The notes: generated by a model not told the origin, from the sequence alone. A DNA stretch of 64,000 nt from Rhodoglobus sp. (GCA_025463515.1 JAODAQ010000044.1:55470-119469); one strand, 5' to 3'. Positions 8,050-16,632 are shown, counted from the stretch's first letter. Numbers and translations are program-made.

Positions 8050-9830
8050 CGCGAGGCGGAGAAGGCCCTGATCTTGCCGGTGAGGGAGTCGGGAGTGTCG
8101 ATCTTCTCCCACAGCGTTGACGCGAGCCCGTCGAGGTAGCCCGCGAGCAGTGCGGTCTCCTCCGTGGGCGCCGAGATGACGGGCGGCCACAGGGCCGATT
8201 CCGCGAGGTTGTTCCTGTCGTTCTCGAAGACGTCGAGGAAGAGCTGCTGACTGCTCACGGCGAAGGCGCGATTGCGCAGCGCGAGCCGCTCACGGATCAG
8301 AGGGCCGAACTGGATGAACACGTACACGGCCTTGCGCCAGAGCCACAACCGGAAGCCCGGCTTCTTCGGCCGTATCGTGATCGGCCTCTCCTGCACTGAG
8401 TCGGAGAAGTCCACGGCGATCCGCGTGAAGAGGAACGAGAACCAGCGGAACGACCTGCGCGTATTCTCGAGCGACCAGCCGGCGGCGATCGCGGAGTCGA
8501 TCTTGTCGGCGTAGTCCGCCTCATCCGCCCCCACCAGGTTGATCTCCTCGGGATAGGTGAAGAAGTCCGCGTTGGCCGGCACGACGACGGGGATGCCGAA
8601 CGCCGCCAGCTCGGCGCCCACCGAGGAGCGGAAGCTCAGCACAACGTCGACGATCTGCATGAGGTCGTACAGGCTCACCTCGTCGCTCGGCAGGTTGAGG
8701 CTCACGTTCGCCGGGCGGGCCTCGAGCAGGGCCATGAGCTGCTCGACGATGGGAGAGAGCACGTTCTCGCGCTTGTTCGGGAACATCCTCGGGTGGAGGC
8801 GGATGATGAGGTGCCGGTCCGGCCTCTCCCGCGCGTAGCCGAGGAGGAACGAGATCCACTCCAGCTGCCCGGGGAAGACAGACACCTGGCCGCTCGACTG
8901 CGGGAGCGCGTCGGCGAGGCGCGCGGCGTTGATCTCGTCCTCGCTCGACATCGGGACGAGGAGGACGGGCGCGCCCTCCGGCACGCCGAACTTCTTGCGG
9001 AGCTCGGCGGGGTCGCTGGCCTCGAACGCGCTCGAGTAGGCGAACGCGCTGCTGCCCTCGAGCAGGCCGCTGAAGTGCTCGCCCACCAGGGCCACCTCGG
9101 CCGCGCCGATCGGCCGCGTGCGGTAGTCCTGCCAGGCAGCGGTCTGGAATACGTCGGCGAGCGACTTCGCGTCGCGGTACATCGTCATGGTCTCGGCGCG
9201 CCGCGAGACGTGGCCGCCGCCCTGGAGCGTGTAGGTGGGGATCCCGGCCTTCTCAGCGGCGGCGCAGAACGCGTGGTTCGCGGAGTACAGCCGGTTGAAG
9301 ACGACGACGTGGTCGGGCCGGTGCGCCGCGATCATGCGCTTCGAGGCGAAGTAGACCGTCACGGTCATCCGGAGCTGGTCGAGGTAGAGGTCGAACAGGT
9401 CGTCGGGGATGTGCGTGCCCACGAGCTTGTGGTTGAGGAGGAACTCGTACGCGGCGTAGCGCCCCAGCGGTACGTCGTCGACCATGAGCTCAGACCAGGT
9501 GGACGTCGTCGCGGCGGCGACGGCGGCGGCGGCCGCAGCCCGGTCGGACGCCTCGACGTGGTCGTCCATGACCTCCGTGGGGAAGGGCATCGTCGAGCCG
9601 AGGAGGTCGCGGCGTTTGATGCACGCTCGGCAGACCTGCTTCTTCGTGGCCATGCTGTCGCGGGGCCCGACACCGGACGCGGACATCGCGACGCAGTGCA
9701 GATCGAGCATCCCGCCGCAGCGGATGACGCTCACATCCACGCCCTGCTTGACGAGCCCCTCGGCGATGAGCGCCTCGGGGAAGGAGTGCGCCCAGATGTT
9801 CGAGAACGGGGAGAAGAAGAGGACCTTCAC
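8046..9830 (-). CDS. Capsule-synthesis-like GT-B glycosyltransferase
   Basis: About 594 residues, with no signal peptide. The N-terminal half starts KVLFFSPFSNIWAHSFPEAL and has a CRACIKRR segment. The C-terminal half holds IIRLHPRMFP (HP at about residues 346-347) and SFRSSVGAELAAFGIPV (SS at about 402-403). HP and SS/ST pairs at this spacing mark the donor-binding side of capsule-synthesis glycosyltransferases and of several bacterial CMP-sugar transferases. The GTG at 9830 is preferred over the GTG at 9848 because a TAACTT hexamer sits 8 bases before it. It lies next to the PseH-like and PseI genes, so transfer of a nonulosonic acid is a reasonable but unproven guess. Confidence 0.62.
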   Translation of the reverse strand: MKVLFFSPFSNIWAHSFPEALIAEGLVKQGVDVSVIRCGGMLDLHCVAMSASGVGPRDSMATKKQVCRACIKRRDLLGSTMPFPTEVMDDHVEASDRAAAAAAVAAATTSTWSELMVDDVPLGRYAAYEFLLNHKLVGTHIPDDLFDLYLDQLRMTVTVYFASKRMIAAHRPDHVVVFNRLYSANHAFCAAAEKAGIPTYTLQGGGHVSRRAETMTMYRDAKSLADVFQTAAWQDYRTRPIGAAEVALVGEHFSGLLEGSSAFAYSSAFEASDPAELRKKFGVPEGAPVLLVPMSSEDEINAARLADALPQSSGQVSVFPGQLEWISFLLGYARERPDRHLIIRLHPRMFPNKRENVLSPIVEQLMALLEARPANVSLNLPSDEVSLYDLMQIVDVVLSFRSSVGAELAAFGIPVVVPANADFFTYPEEINLVGADEADYADKIDSAIAAGWSLENTRRSFRWFSFLFTRIAVDFSDSVQERPITIRPKKPGFRLWLWRKAVYVFIQFGPLIRERLALRNRAFAVSSQQLFLDVFENDRNNLAESALWPPVISAPTEETALLAGYLDGLASTLWEKIDTPDSLTGKIRAFSASR

Positions 9831-9838
9831 GATGTCTG

Positions 9839-9844
9839 AAGTTA
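9839..9844 (-). promoter_or_regulatory. Possible -10 element (TAACTT) for the GT-B gene
   Basis: TAACTT on the minus strand lies 8 bases before the GTG at 9830 and inside the reading frame if translation began at 9848. It supports the shorter start and a leaderless or nearly leaderless transcript. Confidence 0.35.
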
Positions 9845-9860
9845 GCACGGGCTCGTCGCG

Positions 9861-9866
9861 TAGCCT
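9861..9866 (+). promoter_or_regulatory. Likely -10 element (TAGCCT) of the PseH-like gene
   Basis: TAGCCT is followed by six bases and the ATG at 9873, the spacing expected for a leaderless mRNA. The divergent gene begins only 42 bases away (9830), so the two promoters share this short interval. Confidence 0.5.
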
Positions 9867-9872
9867 GTCGGG

Positions 9873-10322
9873 ATGATCTCATTGCGCGACGCGGCACCGG
9901 ATGACTCGGCCGTCGTCTTCGAGTGGCGCAACGATGAGGCAACCCGTGCGGCGTCGGTCTCCCGAGAGCCGGTGGCCCGGGAAGACCACGAGCGCTGGTA
10001 CGCGGGAGTGCTCGCGAACCCCTCGCGCCGCCTCTACATCGCACTGGAGGACGGTGAGCGGGTCGGCCTCTGCCGGTTCGACATCGACGGGCCTGATGCC
10101 GAGGTGAGCATCAACCTCAATCCGGAGTTCCGGGGCAAGGGGTACGCAGGGCGCATCCTCGGCGGCGCGATCGAGAGGTTCCGCGCGGGGGAGGGTGCCG
10201 GCATCCGGCTCACCGCCACCATTCGGCCTGAGAACGCCGCGAGTATGAGGATCTTCGCCGCCCACGGATTCACCGCCACGGGCTCGGAGCCCGGGCTCGA
10301 GCACTTCGAGCTTCGGGACTAG
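9873..10322 (+). CDS. pseH: GNAT N-acetyltransferase, PseH-like
   Basis: A 149-residue single-domain GNAT protein. The start MISLRDAAPDDSAVVFEWRN, the RLYIALEDGERVG strand and the acetyl-CoA loop RGKGYAGRIL (87-96) match the GNAT modules that occur alone as PseH or fused to PseG. PseH acetylates the 4-amino group of UDP-4-amino-4,6-dideoxy-N-acetyl-beta-L-altrosamine, the third step of pseudaminic acid synthesis. It converges with pseI, sharing four bases. No other acetyltransferase of this kind is in the window, and all other Pse steps are present. The family assignment is firm; the exact substrate is inferred from context. Confidence 0.7.
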   Translation: MISLRDAAPDDSAVVFEWRNDEATRAASVSREPVAREDHERWYAGVLANPSRRLYIALEDGERVGLCRFDIDGPDAEVSINLNPEFRGKGYAGRILGGAIERFRAGEGAGIRLTATIRPENAASMRIFAAHGFTATGSEPGLEHFELRD

Positions 10323-11347
10323 CCCAGGAGCTCCCAGCTCACGGGGGTGCCGAGCGCGGCGTCGGCGGCGAACGTGCGGCCGATGACCCGGTCGATCTCG
10401 ACCGGGGGCAGGCCGCCGGACGGGCGCACGGAGCGCACGTTCTCGTGGGATGCCACGTCGCCGGCCTTCACGTCGGCCGAGATGTAGAGCGACGGGCGCA
10501 GGCGCAGCGACTCGTTCTCGGCGCTCGAGGCCCACTCGCTCGCCGAGCCCAGCGCGCGCACGGCGGCGTCGCACTCGTCGACGAGCTGCTTGAGCTCCTC
10601 GGGCTCGAGGGAGAAGGCGCTATCGACGCCGCCGTCCGCGCGACGCAGGGTGACGTGCTTCTCGATCACCGTGGCACCGAGGGCGGCCGCCGCGACGGAG
10701 ACGCCGATGCCCATGGTGTGGTCGGAGAGGCCGACCTTGACGTCGAACATCGCCTTCATCGTGGGCATGCGCAGCAGATTGGCGTCGTCGGGCAGCGCCG
10801 GGTAGGAGCTCGTGCAGGCGAGGAGCGTGATATCCGTCGCCCCGCCCGCGCGCGCCGCCTCGACGGCGTCCGCGACCTCGGAGATGGAGCCGGTGCCGAC
10901 CGAGAGGATCATCGGCTTCCCCGTCTCGGCGACCTGCTTGATGAGCGGCAGGTCGACGATCTCGAGGGAGGCGATCTTGTAGAGGGGCACCTCGAGCGAC
11001 TCCAGGAAGTCGACGGCGGTCTCGTCGAACGGGGTGCTGAAGGCCAGCAGGCCCAGCTCCTTCGCAAGGTCGAAGATGGGCTTGTGCCACTCCCACGGCG
11101 TGTAGGCCTCTGAGTAGAGGTCGTGCAGCGTGCGGTTGCCCCACAGCTCGTGGCCGTCGCTCACGCGGAAGGCGGGGCTGTCGACGTCGAGAGTGATCGT
11201 GTCGGCGGTGTAGGTCTGGATCTTCACGGCGTGCGCACCGGCGGCCGCGACCGCCCGGACGATCTCGAGCGCACGCTCCAGCGATCCGTTGTGATTGCCG
11301 GAGATCTCGGCGACGATCATGGGGCCGGTGCGGGTGGTGGCGGTCAT
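10319..11347 (-). CDS. pseI: Pseudaminic acid synthase
   Basis: A 342-residue NeuB-family enzyme that condenses the 2,4-diacetamido altrose sugar with phosphoenolpyruvate to give pseudaminic acid. The TIM barrel starts IVAEISGNHNGSLERAL and continues VKIQTYTADTITLD. The block LHDLYSEAYTPWEWHKP (74-90) is characteristic of PseI rather than sialic or legionaminic acid synthases. STPFDETAVDFLESLEVPLY and GLSDHTMGIG complete the active site. Residues about 280-340 form the C-terminal SAF (antifreeze-like) domain. The ATG is preceded by ACAGGAATTCCC. It lies 16 bases downstream of pseC in a pseB-pseC-pseI operon. Confidence 0.92.
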   Translation of the reverse strand: MTATTRTGPMIVAEISGNHNGSLERALEIVRAVAAAGAHAVKIQTYTADTITLDVDSPAFRVSDGHELWGNRTLHDLYSEAYTPWEWHKPIFDLAKELGLLAFSTPFDETAVDFLESLEVPLYKIASLEIVDLPLIKQVAETGKPMILSVGTGSISEVADAVEAARAGGATDITLLACTSSYPALPDDANLLRMPTMKAMFDVKVGLSDHTMGIGVSVAAAALGATVIEKHVTLRRADGGVDSAFSLEPEELKQLVDECDAAVRALGSASEWASSAENESLRLRPSLYISADVKAGDVASHENVRSVRPSGGLPPVEIDRVIGRTFAADAALGTPVSWELLG

Positions 11348-11363
11348 GGGAATTCCTGTCAGG

Positions 11364-12491
11364 TCAGGCGAGCGCGGCGCGAAGCACGTCGATAACTCGC
11401 GATTGGTCGTCGTCGCTGAGTGCCGCGAACATCGGCAGCGAGATCTCCTCCGCGTAGAACTGCTCCGCGACCGGGCACATTCCCCGCTGGTAGCCCAGGT
11501 CCTCGAAGACCGGGTGCCAGTACGCGGGGATGTAGTTGACCTGCACCAGCACGCCGTTCGCGCGCATGTAGTCGAAGACCTCGCGGCGTCGGCCGTCCTT
11601 CACCCGGACGGGGAACAGGTGCCACATCGGGTCCACGTAGTCGCGGCGCACGGGCAGGCCCAGGCCGTCGAGGTCGGCGAGCTCGGCCTGGTAGCGCTCG
11701 AAGATCGCCGTGCGGCGGGCCTTGAACGCGTCGAGGCGCGTGAGCTGGCTGAGCCCCAGCGCGGCCAGCACGTCGGGGAGGCGGTAGTTGATGCCGAACT
11801 CGTGGACCTCCTGGTGCCAGGCCCCCTCGTCCGGGTAGCGCAGGCGCGCGGGGTCGCGGACCAGGCCCTGCTTGCTGAACTCGCGGGCGCCGCGGAGCAG
11901 GGCGTCGTCGGTGGCGACAATGGCGCCGCCCTCGGCCGTCGTGAGGTTCTTGGTCGGGAAGAACGAGAACGTCGTGATGTCGGCGATACTGCCCACCGGC
12001 CGGCCGCGGTAGGTGGAGGCGATCGAGTGCGCTGCGTCCTCGAGCAGCACCGCGCCCGCAGAGCGCGCGATGACGGCGAGCTCATCCAGGTCGACCGGAT
12101 GCCCGGCGTAGTCGACTCCCGCAATGACCCTGGTGCTCGCCGAGACGAGCGCCTCGACAGCGGCCGGGTCGATGTTGGCGGTGTCGGGCTGCACGTCAGC
12201 GAACCGGATCGTGGCGCCCTGCAGCGCAGCGGTCGCCGCTGTGGCGACGAAGGTCATCGGGGAGGTGATGACCTCGTCGCCCTTGCCGACTCCGATGCCC
12301 GCGTAGGCGGCGTGCAGGGCGGCCGTGCCCGAGCTGACGGCCGCGGCATCCGTCGTGCCCGCGCGCTGCGCAATGGCGGCCTCGAACTCCGTCACCTTCG
12401 GGCCCATGGTGAGCCAGTCGGTCGACAGCGTCTCGACTACCGCGGCGATGTCCTCGTCGCTGATCGACTGGCGGCCGTACGGGATCGCCAC
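11364..12491 (-). CDS. pseC: UDP-4-keto-6-deoxy-L-AltNAc aminotransferase
   Basis: A 375-residue DegT/DnrJ/EryC1 PLP enzyme. LLEDAAHS places D152 against the pyridine nitrogen, and FSFFPTKNLTTAEGG supplies the PLP lysine K181. SSGTAALHAAY and SPMTFVATA form the phosphate pocket. The start AIPYGRQSISDEDIAAVV is the PseC-type start. In the pathway it uses glutamate to aminate C4 of the PseB product. It begins with GTG one base after the pseB stop, so the two are almost certainly co-translated. Position between pseB and pseI supports the pseudaminic rather than the legionaminic branch. Confidence 0.9.
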   Translation of the reverse strand: MAIPYGRQSISDEDIAAVVETLSTDWLTMGPKVTEFEAAIAQRAGTTDAAAVSSGTAALHAAYAGIGVGKGDEVITSPMTFVATAATAALQGATIRFADVQPDTANIDPAAVEALVSASTRVIAGVDYAGHPVDLDELAVIARSAGAVLLEDAAHSIASTYRGRPVGSIADITTFSFFPTKNLTTAEGGAIVATDDALLRGAREFSKQGLVRDPARLRYPDEGAWHQEVHEFGINYRLPDVLAALGLSQLTRLDAFKARRTAIFERYQAELADLDGLGLPVRRDYVDPMWHLFPVRVKDGRRREVFDYMRANGVLVQVNYIPAYWHPVFEDLGYQRGMCPVAEQFYAEEISLPMFAALSDDDQSRVIDVLRAALA

Positions 12492-12492
12492 T

Positions 12493-13476
12493 TTAGTCGA
12501 GGTCCTCGAGGATGCGCTTGATGTCGTCCGACGACAGCCAGAGGTCGTTCGTGTTCGAGCGGTAGGCGAACCCGTCGGGCAGCGACTCGCCCTGGGGCGC
12601 CACGAAGTCGCCCCAGTTCGCGATGGTCGGGAGGACCACGTAGCGGTTGTCGAGGAGGAGGGTGCGGCGGCTGTCGTCCTCGGAGATCATCTCCTCGTGC
12701 AGCTTCTCACCGGGCCGGATGTCGACCGGCACGGTCTTCGACCCGGGGGCCACCGCCTCGACGAGGTCCATGATCTTCATGCTCGGGATGCGCGGCACGT
12801 AGAGCTCGCCGCCCACCATGAGGTCGAAGGAGTCGACGACGAACTGCACGGCTTGGGGGAGCGTGATCCAGAACCGCGTCATGCGCTCGTCGGTGATCGG
12901 CAGGGGCTTGCCCTCGGCGGCGAGCGCCTTGAAGAAGGGGATGACCGAGCCGCGGCTTCCCATCACGTTGCCGTAGCGCACGACGCTGAAGCGCGTGACG
13001 TACCCGGCCGCGTAGTGGTTGGCGGACTGGAAGAGCTTGTCGGCGGCGAGCTTGGTCGCGCCGTACAGGTTGAGCGGGCTCGAGGCCTTGTCGGTCGACA
13101 GCGCGACGACCTTCTTGATGCCGGCGTCGATGGCCGCCTCGACGACGTTCTGCGAGCCGATGATGTTGGTCTGCACGTACTCGAACGGGTTGTACTCAGC
13201 CGTGTCGACCTGCTTGAGCGCAGCTGCGTGCACGACATAGTCGACGTCGTGCATGGCGCGCTTGAGGCGGTGCTGGTCGCGGATGTCGCCGATGAAGAAA
13301 CGCAGGCGCGAGTCGTTGTTGAAAGCCAGGCGCATCTCGTACTGCTTGAGTTCGTCGCGCGAGAAGATCACGATGCGCTTGGGGTTGAAGTTGTCGAGCA
13401 CGTGGCGGATGAACGCCTTGCCGAAGGAACCCGTGCCACCCGTCACGAGAATTGACGAGCCCTCTAGAATTGACAT
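12493..13476 (-). CDS. pseB: UDP-GlcNAc 4,6-dehydratase (5-inverting)
   Basis: A 327-residue extended SDR of the FlaA1/PseB group, the first committed step of pseudaminic acid synthesis. The NAD(P) motif VTGGTGSFGK lies at residues 11-20. The catalytic set is T128-D129-K130 in ALSTDKASSP with Y138 and K142 in NLYGATK; the D-K-Y triad is the mark of inverting dehydratases. RFFIGDIRDQHRLKRAM and DYVVHAAALKQVDTAEYNP are also family-typical. A CGGGAGGT ribosome site lies upstream of the ATG at 13476. It heads pseB-pseC-pseI. Confidence 0.93.
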   Translation of the reverse strand: MSILEGSSILVTGGTGSFGKAFIRHVLDNFNPKRIVIFSRDELKQYEMRLAFNNDSRLRFFIGDIRDQHRLKRAMHDVDYVVHAAALKQVDTAEYNPFEYVQTNIIGSQNVVEAAIDAGIKKVVALSTDKASSPLNLYGATKLAADKLFQSANHYAAGYVTRFSVVRYGNVMGSRGSVIPFFKALAAEGKPLPITDERMTRFWITLPQAVQFVVDSFDLMVGGELYVPRIPSMKIMDLVEAVAPGSKTVPVDIRPGEKLHEEMISEDDSRRTLLLDNRYVVLPTIANWGDFVAPQGESLPDGFAYRSNTNDLWLSSDDIKRILEDLD

Positions 13477-13533
13477 GCCGAAACGAACCTCCCGCTGGAG
13501 CCCGCGCGCGCCGAATGCGCCGCGAGCCTACCA

Positions 13534-13539
13534 AGGATA
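13534..13539 (-). promoter_or_regulatory. Possible -10 element (TATCCT) for pseB operon
   Basis: TATCCT on the minus strand is the same hexamer, followed by TG, seen at the ABC exporter promoter. It would give a leader of about 50 bases containing the GGGAGG ribosome site of pseB. No convincing -35 is visible. Confidence 0.35.
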
Positions 13540-13602
13540 CCGAAGTATGCGTCCGGGCCGGCATCCGAGGGCTGCGCGACGCTGAAGGGAGTGGCTGGGG
13601 AG

Positions 13603-14469
13603 ATGACCCAACTCATTCTCGGAACTGCCCAGTTCGGAACCGCCTACGGGGTGACCAACGCCCAGGGCAGGATCGGTGACGCCGACGTGCAGACCATGCT
13701 CGAGCTCGCGGCGGCCGGCGGAGTCTCCACATTCGACACCGCGCCGGACTACGGCGACGCGCAGTCGAGGCTCGGCGCGCTCGCCGCCCCGGTCAACCGG
13801 TACGTCACGAAGTTCCACTTGCCGCGCGACGGATCCGTGCCGAGCGCCGAGCGGCTCTACGGGCGTTCGATGAAGCAGCTCGGGGTGTCATCGCTCGCGG
13901 GCCTCATGTTCCACCACCTCGACGACCTGCGCGACGGTGCGCGGCTGGATGCCACGCTCGCTGTGCTCGAGGAGGCCCGCGCCGAGGGCACGATCGACCG
14001 TGTCGGCGTGAGCATCTACGACATCGACAACCTCGAGCTCGCGCTCGCCGCGTTCCCGACGCTCGACCTGCTCCAGTTTCCCGCCAACATCCTCGACGGC
14101 CGCCTGCTCGAGAGCGAGCGGCTCAGGGAGCTGCACGACAGCGGGGTGGAGCTGCACGTGCGGAGCGCCTTCCTCCAGGGCCTCATGCTCGTCGAGCCCG
14201 ACGGCCTGCCGGAACGGTTCGCCGGCCTGCGCCCCGCCCTCGAGGCGCTGCGCGCCACGGCTGCCGAGCACGACTCGACGGTGCTCGGCATCGCCCTGCG
14301 GTACCTGCGCGACCACCCCCTCGTCGACGGGGTCGTCGTGGGGGCCACGCGACCGTGGGAGGTGACGGCGATCCTCGCCGAATGGCAGTCGGAGGGGCCG
14401 GTCCCGCCCGACCTCCGCGGCATGGTCCCGGCGGCACTGCTCGACCCGAGGAACTGGGCGTCGGAGTAA
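13603..14469 (+). CDS. Aldo/keto reductase
   Basis: A 288-residue TIM-barrel oxidoreductase. The catalytic tetrad is visible: D45 and Y50 in STFDTAPDYGD, K70 in YVTKFHLP and H104 in LMFHHLDD. NADPH is the expected cofactor. The ATG at 13603 is chosen over an in-frame GTG at 13591 because MTQLILGTAQFG is the usual family start. Genes of this type sit next to SpsF-like and NeuB-like genes in many surface-glycan loci; their substrate there is not settled. It is followed after 68 bases by the SpsF-like gene. Confidence 0.8.
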   Translation: MTQLILGTAQFGTAYGVTNAQGRIGDADVQTMLELAAAGGVSTFDTAPDYGDAQSRLGALAAPVNRYVTKFHLPRDGSVPSAERLYGRSMKQLGVSSLAGLMFHHLDDLRDGARLDATLAVLEEARAEGTIDRVGVSIYDIDNLELALAAFPTLDLLQFPANILDGRLLESERLRELHDSGVELHVRSAFLQGLMLVEPDGLPERFAGLRPALEALRATAAEHDSTVLGIALRYLRDHPLVDGVVVGATRPWEVTAILAEWQSEGPVPPDLRGMVPAALLDPRNWASE

Positions 14470-14537
14470 CCGGTCGCGTGAGGTACTCTCGGAACCACTG
14501 CCTATGACGGGCCAGCAGATCCCTAGTTGAGAGCGAC

Positions 14538-15284
14538 ATGATTCTCGGAATCCTTCAGGGTCGCGTGAGTTCGGCGCGGCTGCCCGGCAAGGTGTTGGCC
14601 CCCCTTCTCGGCGAACCCATGATCGTGCGCCAACTCGAGCGTCTCGCGCGCAGCCAGCAGCTCGACAGGATCGTCGTCGCCACCTCGGTGGATCCCTCGG
14701 ACGATCCTCTCGTCGAGGCTCTCGAGCCCAGGGGATTCACGGTTCGCCGTGGTGCGCTCGACGATGTCGTGGCGCGATTCGACGTCATCGTCAGGGAGTT
14801 CGCGCCGACGACGATCGTGCGGCTGACCGCTGACTGCCCCTTGACCGACGTGGCGGTGATCGACCGGGTCATCGGCGCGCACCTCGGCACCGGCAGCGAC
14901 TACACCTCGAACGTGATCGAGCCCACCTACCCCGACGGCCTCGACGTCGAGGCGATCTCGGCCGACGCCTGGCGGCGGCTCATGGCGCTTCCGCTCACCG
15001 CCCGGGAGCGGGAGCACGTCACGCTGGGCCTGTACGGGCGGCCCGACTCGTTCTTCCTCACGTCGATCACGCAGCAGCCGGACCGGTCGGCGCTGCGGTG
15101 GACAGTCGACATCCCCGACGACCTCGACTTCGTGCGCACGGTCTACGACGCGCTGTACGATCGCGATCCCGCGTTCGACCAGGCGGCGGTGCTCGCGTTC
15201 CTCGAGGCCCACGCGGGGGTGGGCCGCACCAACGAGGACCTCGCGAGAAACGCCGGTTCTGCACTGAGTGGAGAAGAGATCTGA
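14538..15284 (+). CDS. SpsF-like sugar nucleotidyltransferase
   Basis: A 248-residue protein of the acylneuraminate cytidylyltransferase superfamily. It starts MILGILQGRVSSARLPGKVL, the nucleotide-binding loop of the SpsF branch (spore coat polysaccharide family), and has TIVRLTADCPLTD near residues 95-107. SpsF relatives activate or transfer unusual sugars, but the reaction is poorly defined. A separate, canonical PseF lies at 31.4-32.1 kb, so this is a second enzyme with probably a different substrate. Its TGA overlaps the ATG of the aminotransferase by one base, which ties the two functionally. Confidence 0.8.
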   Translation: MILGILQGRVSSARLPGKVLAPLLGEPMIVRQLERLARSQQLDRIVVATSVDPSDDPLVEALEPRGFTVRRGALDDVVARFDVIVREFAPTTIVRLTADCPLTDVAVIDRVIGAHLGTGSDYTSNVIEPTYPDGLDVEAISADAWRRLMALPLTAREREHVTLGLYGRPDSFFLTSITQQPDRSALRWTVDIPDDLDFVRTVYDALYDRDPAFDQAAVLAFLEAHAGVGRTNEDLARNAGSALSGEEI

Positions 15285-16570
15285 TGGGCACCGAGCGCTA
15301 CACACGGTCACTCGAATACCTCGCCACTGCCGAGAAGGTGATCCCGCTCGGCACGCAGACGTACAGCAAGTCGCGCAAGACGTTCCCGCCGGGCCTCGCG
15401 CCGCTCTACGCGACGAAGGCCAGGGGCAGCCACATCTGGGATGTCGACGGCAACGAGTACGTCGACCTCATGAGCGCCCTCGCGTCGGTGAACCTCGGCT
15501 ACGCCGACCCCGAGATCAACGCCGCCGTTGCCGCCCAGCTGGAGAACGGCACGACGATCTCGCTCACCCATCCCATCGAGGCAGAGGTCGCCCAGCTCAT
15601 CATCGACCTCGTGCCGAGCGCTGAGAAGGTGCGATTCGGCAAGAACGGCAGCGACGCCACGACCGCCGCGATCCGTATCGCCCGCGGCTTCACCGGTCAC
15701 GACGACGTCATCACCTGCGGCTACCACGGCTGGCAGGACTGGTACATCGGCGTCTTCCCGTCGCGCAATCTCGGCGTGCCGCGGGCGTACAGCGACCTCA
15801 TCCACCCCGTGCCGTTCAACGACCTCGCCGCCATGGAGGCCGAGCTCAAGGCGCGGCCGACGGCGGCGGTCATCCTCGAGCCGATGACCACCGACTGGCC
15901 GGCCGAGGGCTACCTCGAGGGCGTTCGCGAGCTCGCCACCAAGTACGGCGCGGTGCTCGTGTTCGACGAGATGGTGACCGGGTTCCGTTTCGCCAACGGC
16001 GGGGCGCAGGAGTACTTCGGCGTCACGCCCGACCTCTCGACGTTCGGCAAGGGAGTGGCCAACGGCTACCCGCTCTCCGCCATCGTCGGCAGGGCAGACC
16101 TCATGACCGTGCTCGAGACCGCGTTCTTCTCCGGCACCTTCGGCGGCGAACTGCTGTCTCTCACCGCGGCGAGGGTCGTGCTGGAGCGCATCAAGTCGAC
16201 AGACGTCATCCAGCAGCTCGCCGTGAAGGGCGAGGCGCTGCGCGGTCGCGTGCAGGCCGAGATCGTGAAGGCGGGGGTGGAAGACCTTCTCACCCTCCCC
16301 GGCCACCCGGCCTGGGTTTTCACCATCTGGAACGCCGGGGCTCCCGGCATCGCCGAGATCAAGCAGCTGTTCATGCAGGAGATGAGCCGCAACGGCGTGC
16401 TCATGATCGCGTCGCACAACGTCATGGCCGCGCACACGGAGGCCGACCTCGACGCGGTGGTTGCCGCCTACGCGACGGTGCTGCCGATCATCCGGGAGGC
16501 CGCGGACAAGGGCGACGCAGCGTCGAGGCTCGACGCCGAGGTCACGGGCCTGGGGCAGAGCGTCCGCTAG
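15284..16570 (+). CDS. Class III aminotransferase (GSA-aminomutase-like)
   Basis: A 428-residue fold-type I PLP enzyme. VLVFDEMVTGFR gives the pyridine aspartate D228, TFGKGVANGYPLSAIVGR the PLP lysine K256, and GYHGWQDW (146-153) the stacking loop. It resembles glutamate-1-semialdehyde aminomutase, but the N terminus and the location in a glycan locus argue against a role in tetrapyrrole synthesis. Such paralogues with SpsF and aldo/keto reductase genes are found in surface-sugar clusters and probably aminate a keto-sugar. The substrate is unknown. It is translationally coupled to the SpsF-like gene. Confidence 0.78.
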   Translation: MGTERYTRSLEYLATAEKVIPLGTQTYSKSRKTFPPGLAPLYATKARGSHIWDVDGNEYVDLMSALASVNLGYADPEINAAVAAQLENGTTISLTHPIEAEVAQLIIDLVPSAEKVRFGKNGSDATTAAIRIARGFTGHDDVITCGYHGWQDWYIGVFPSRNLGVPRAYSDLIHPVPFNDLAAMEAELKARPTAAVILEPMTTDWPAEGYLEGVRELATKYGAVLVFDEMVTGFRFANGGAQEYFGVTPDLSTFGKGVANGYPLSAIVGRADLMTVLETAFFSGTFGGELLSLTAARVVLERIKSTDVIQQLAVKGEALRGRVQAEIVKAGVEDLLTLPGHPAWVFTIWNAGAPGIAEIKQLFMQEMSRNGVLMIASHNVMAAHTEADLDAVVAAYATVLPIIREAADKGDAASRLDAEVTGLGQSVR

Positions 16571-16572
16571 CC

Positions 16573-16632
16573 GCTGTACCCCGTACTGGGGTTGGCTGTA
16601 CCCCGCGTGTGGGCTGGTGACCGCTGTACCCC
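16573..16632 (+). repeat. Three direct copies of GCTGTACCCC
   Basis: GCTGTACCCC occurs at 16573-16582, 16595-16604 and 16623-16632, with start-to-start spacings of 22 and 28 bases. All lie in the 104-base gap ahead of the secreted beta-propeller gene. Three identical 10-mers in such a short interval look like operator sites for that gene. Confidence 0.6.

Noticed and set aside
5770..8190. A minus-strand open frame running upstream of the ABC exporter over the dehydrogenase and a glycosyltransferase gene.
   Set aside because: It is the antisense or out-of-frame shadow of two well-supported genes. The exporter has a proper ATG overlapping the previous stop and an N terminus matching its paralogue.
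15284..16570. Annotation of the class III aminotransferase as HemL (glutamate-1-semialdehyde aminomutase).
   Set aside because: The fold and PLP motifs agree, but the gene is coupled to an SpsF-like sugar enzyme and no tetrapyrrole gene is near. A paralogue with another substrate is more likely.
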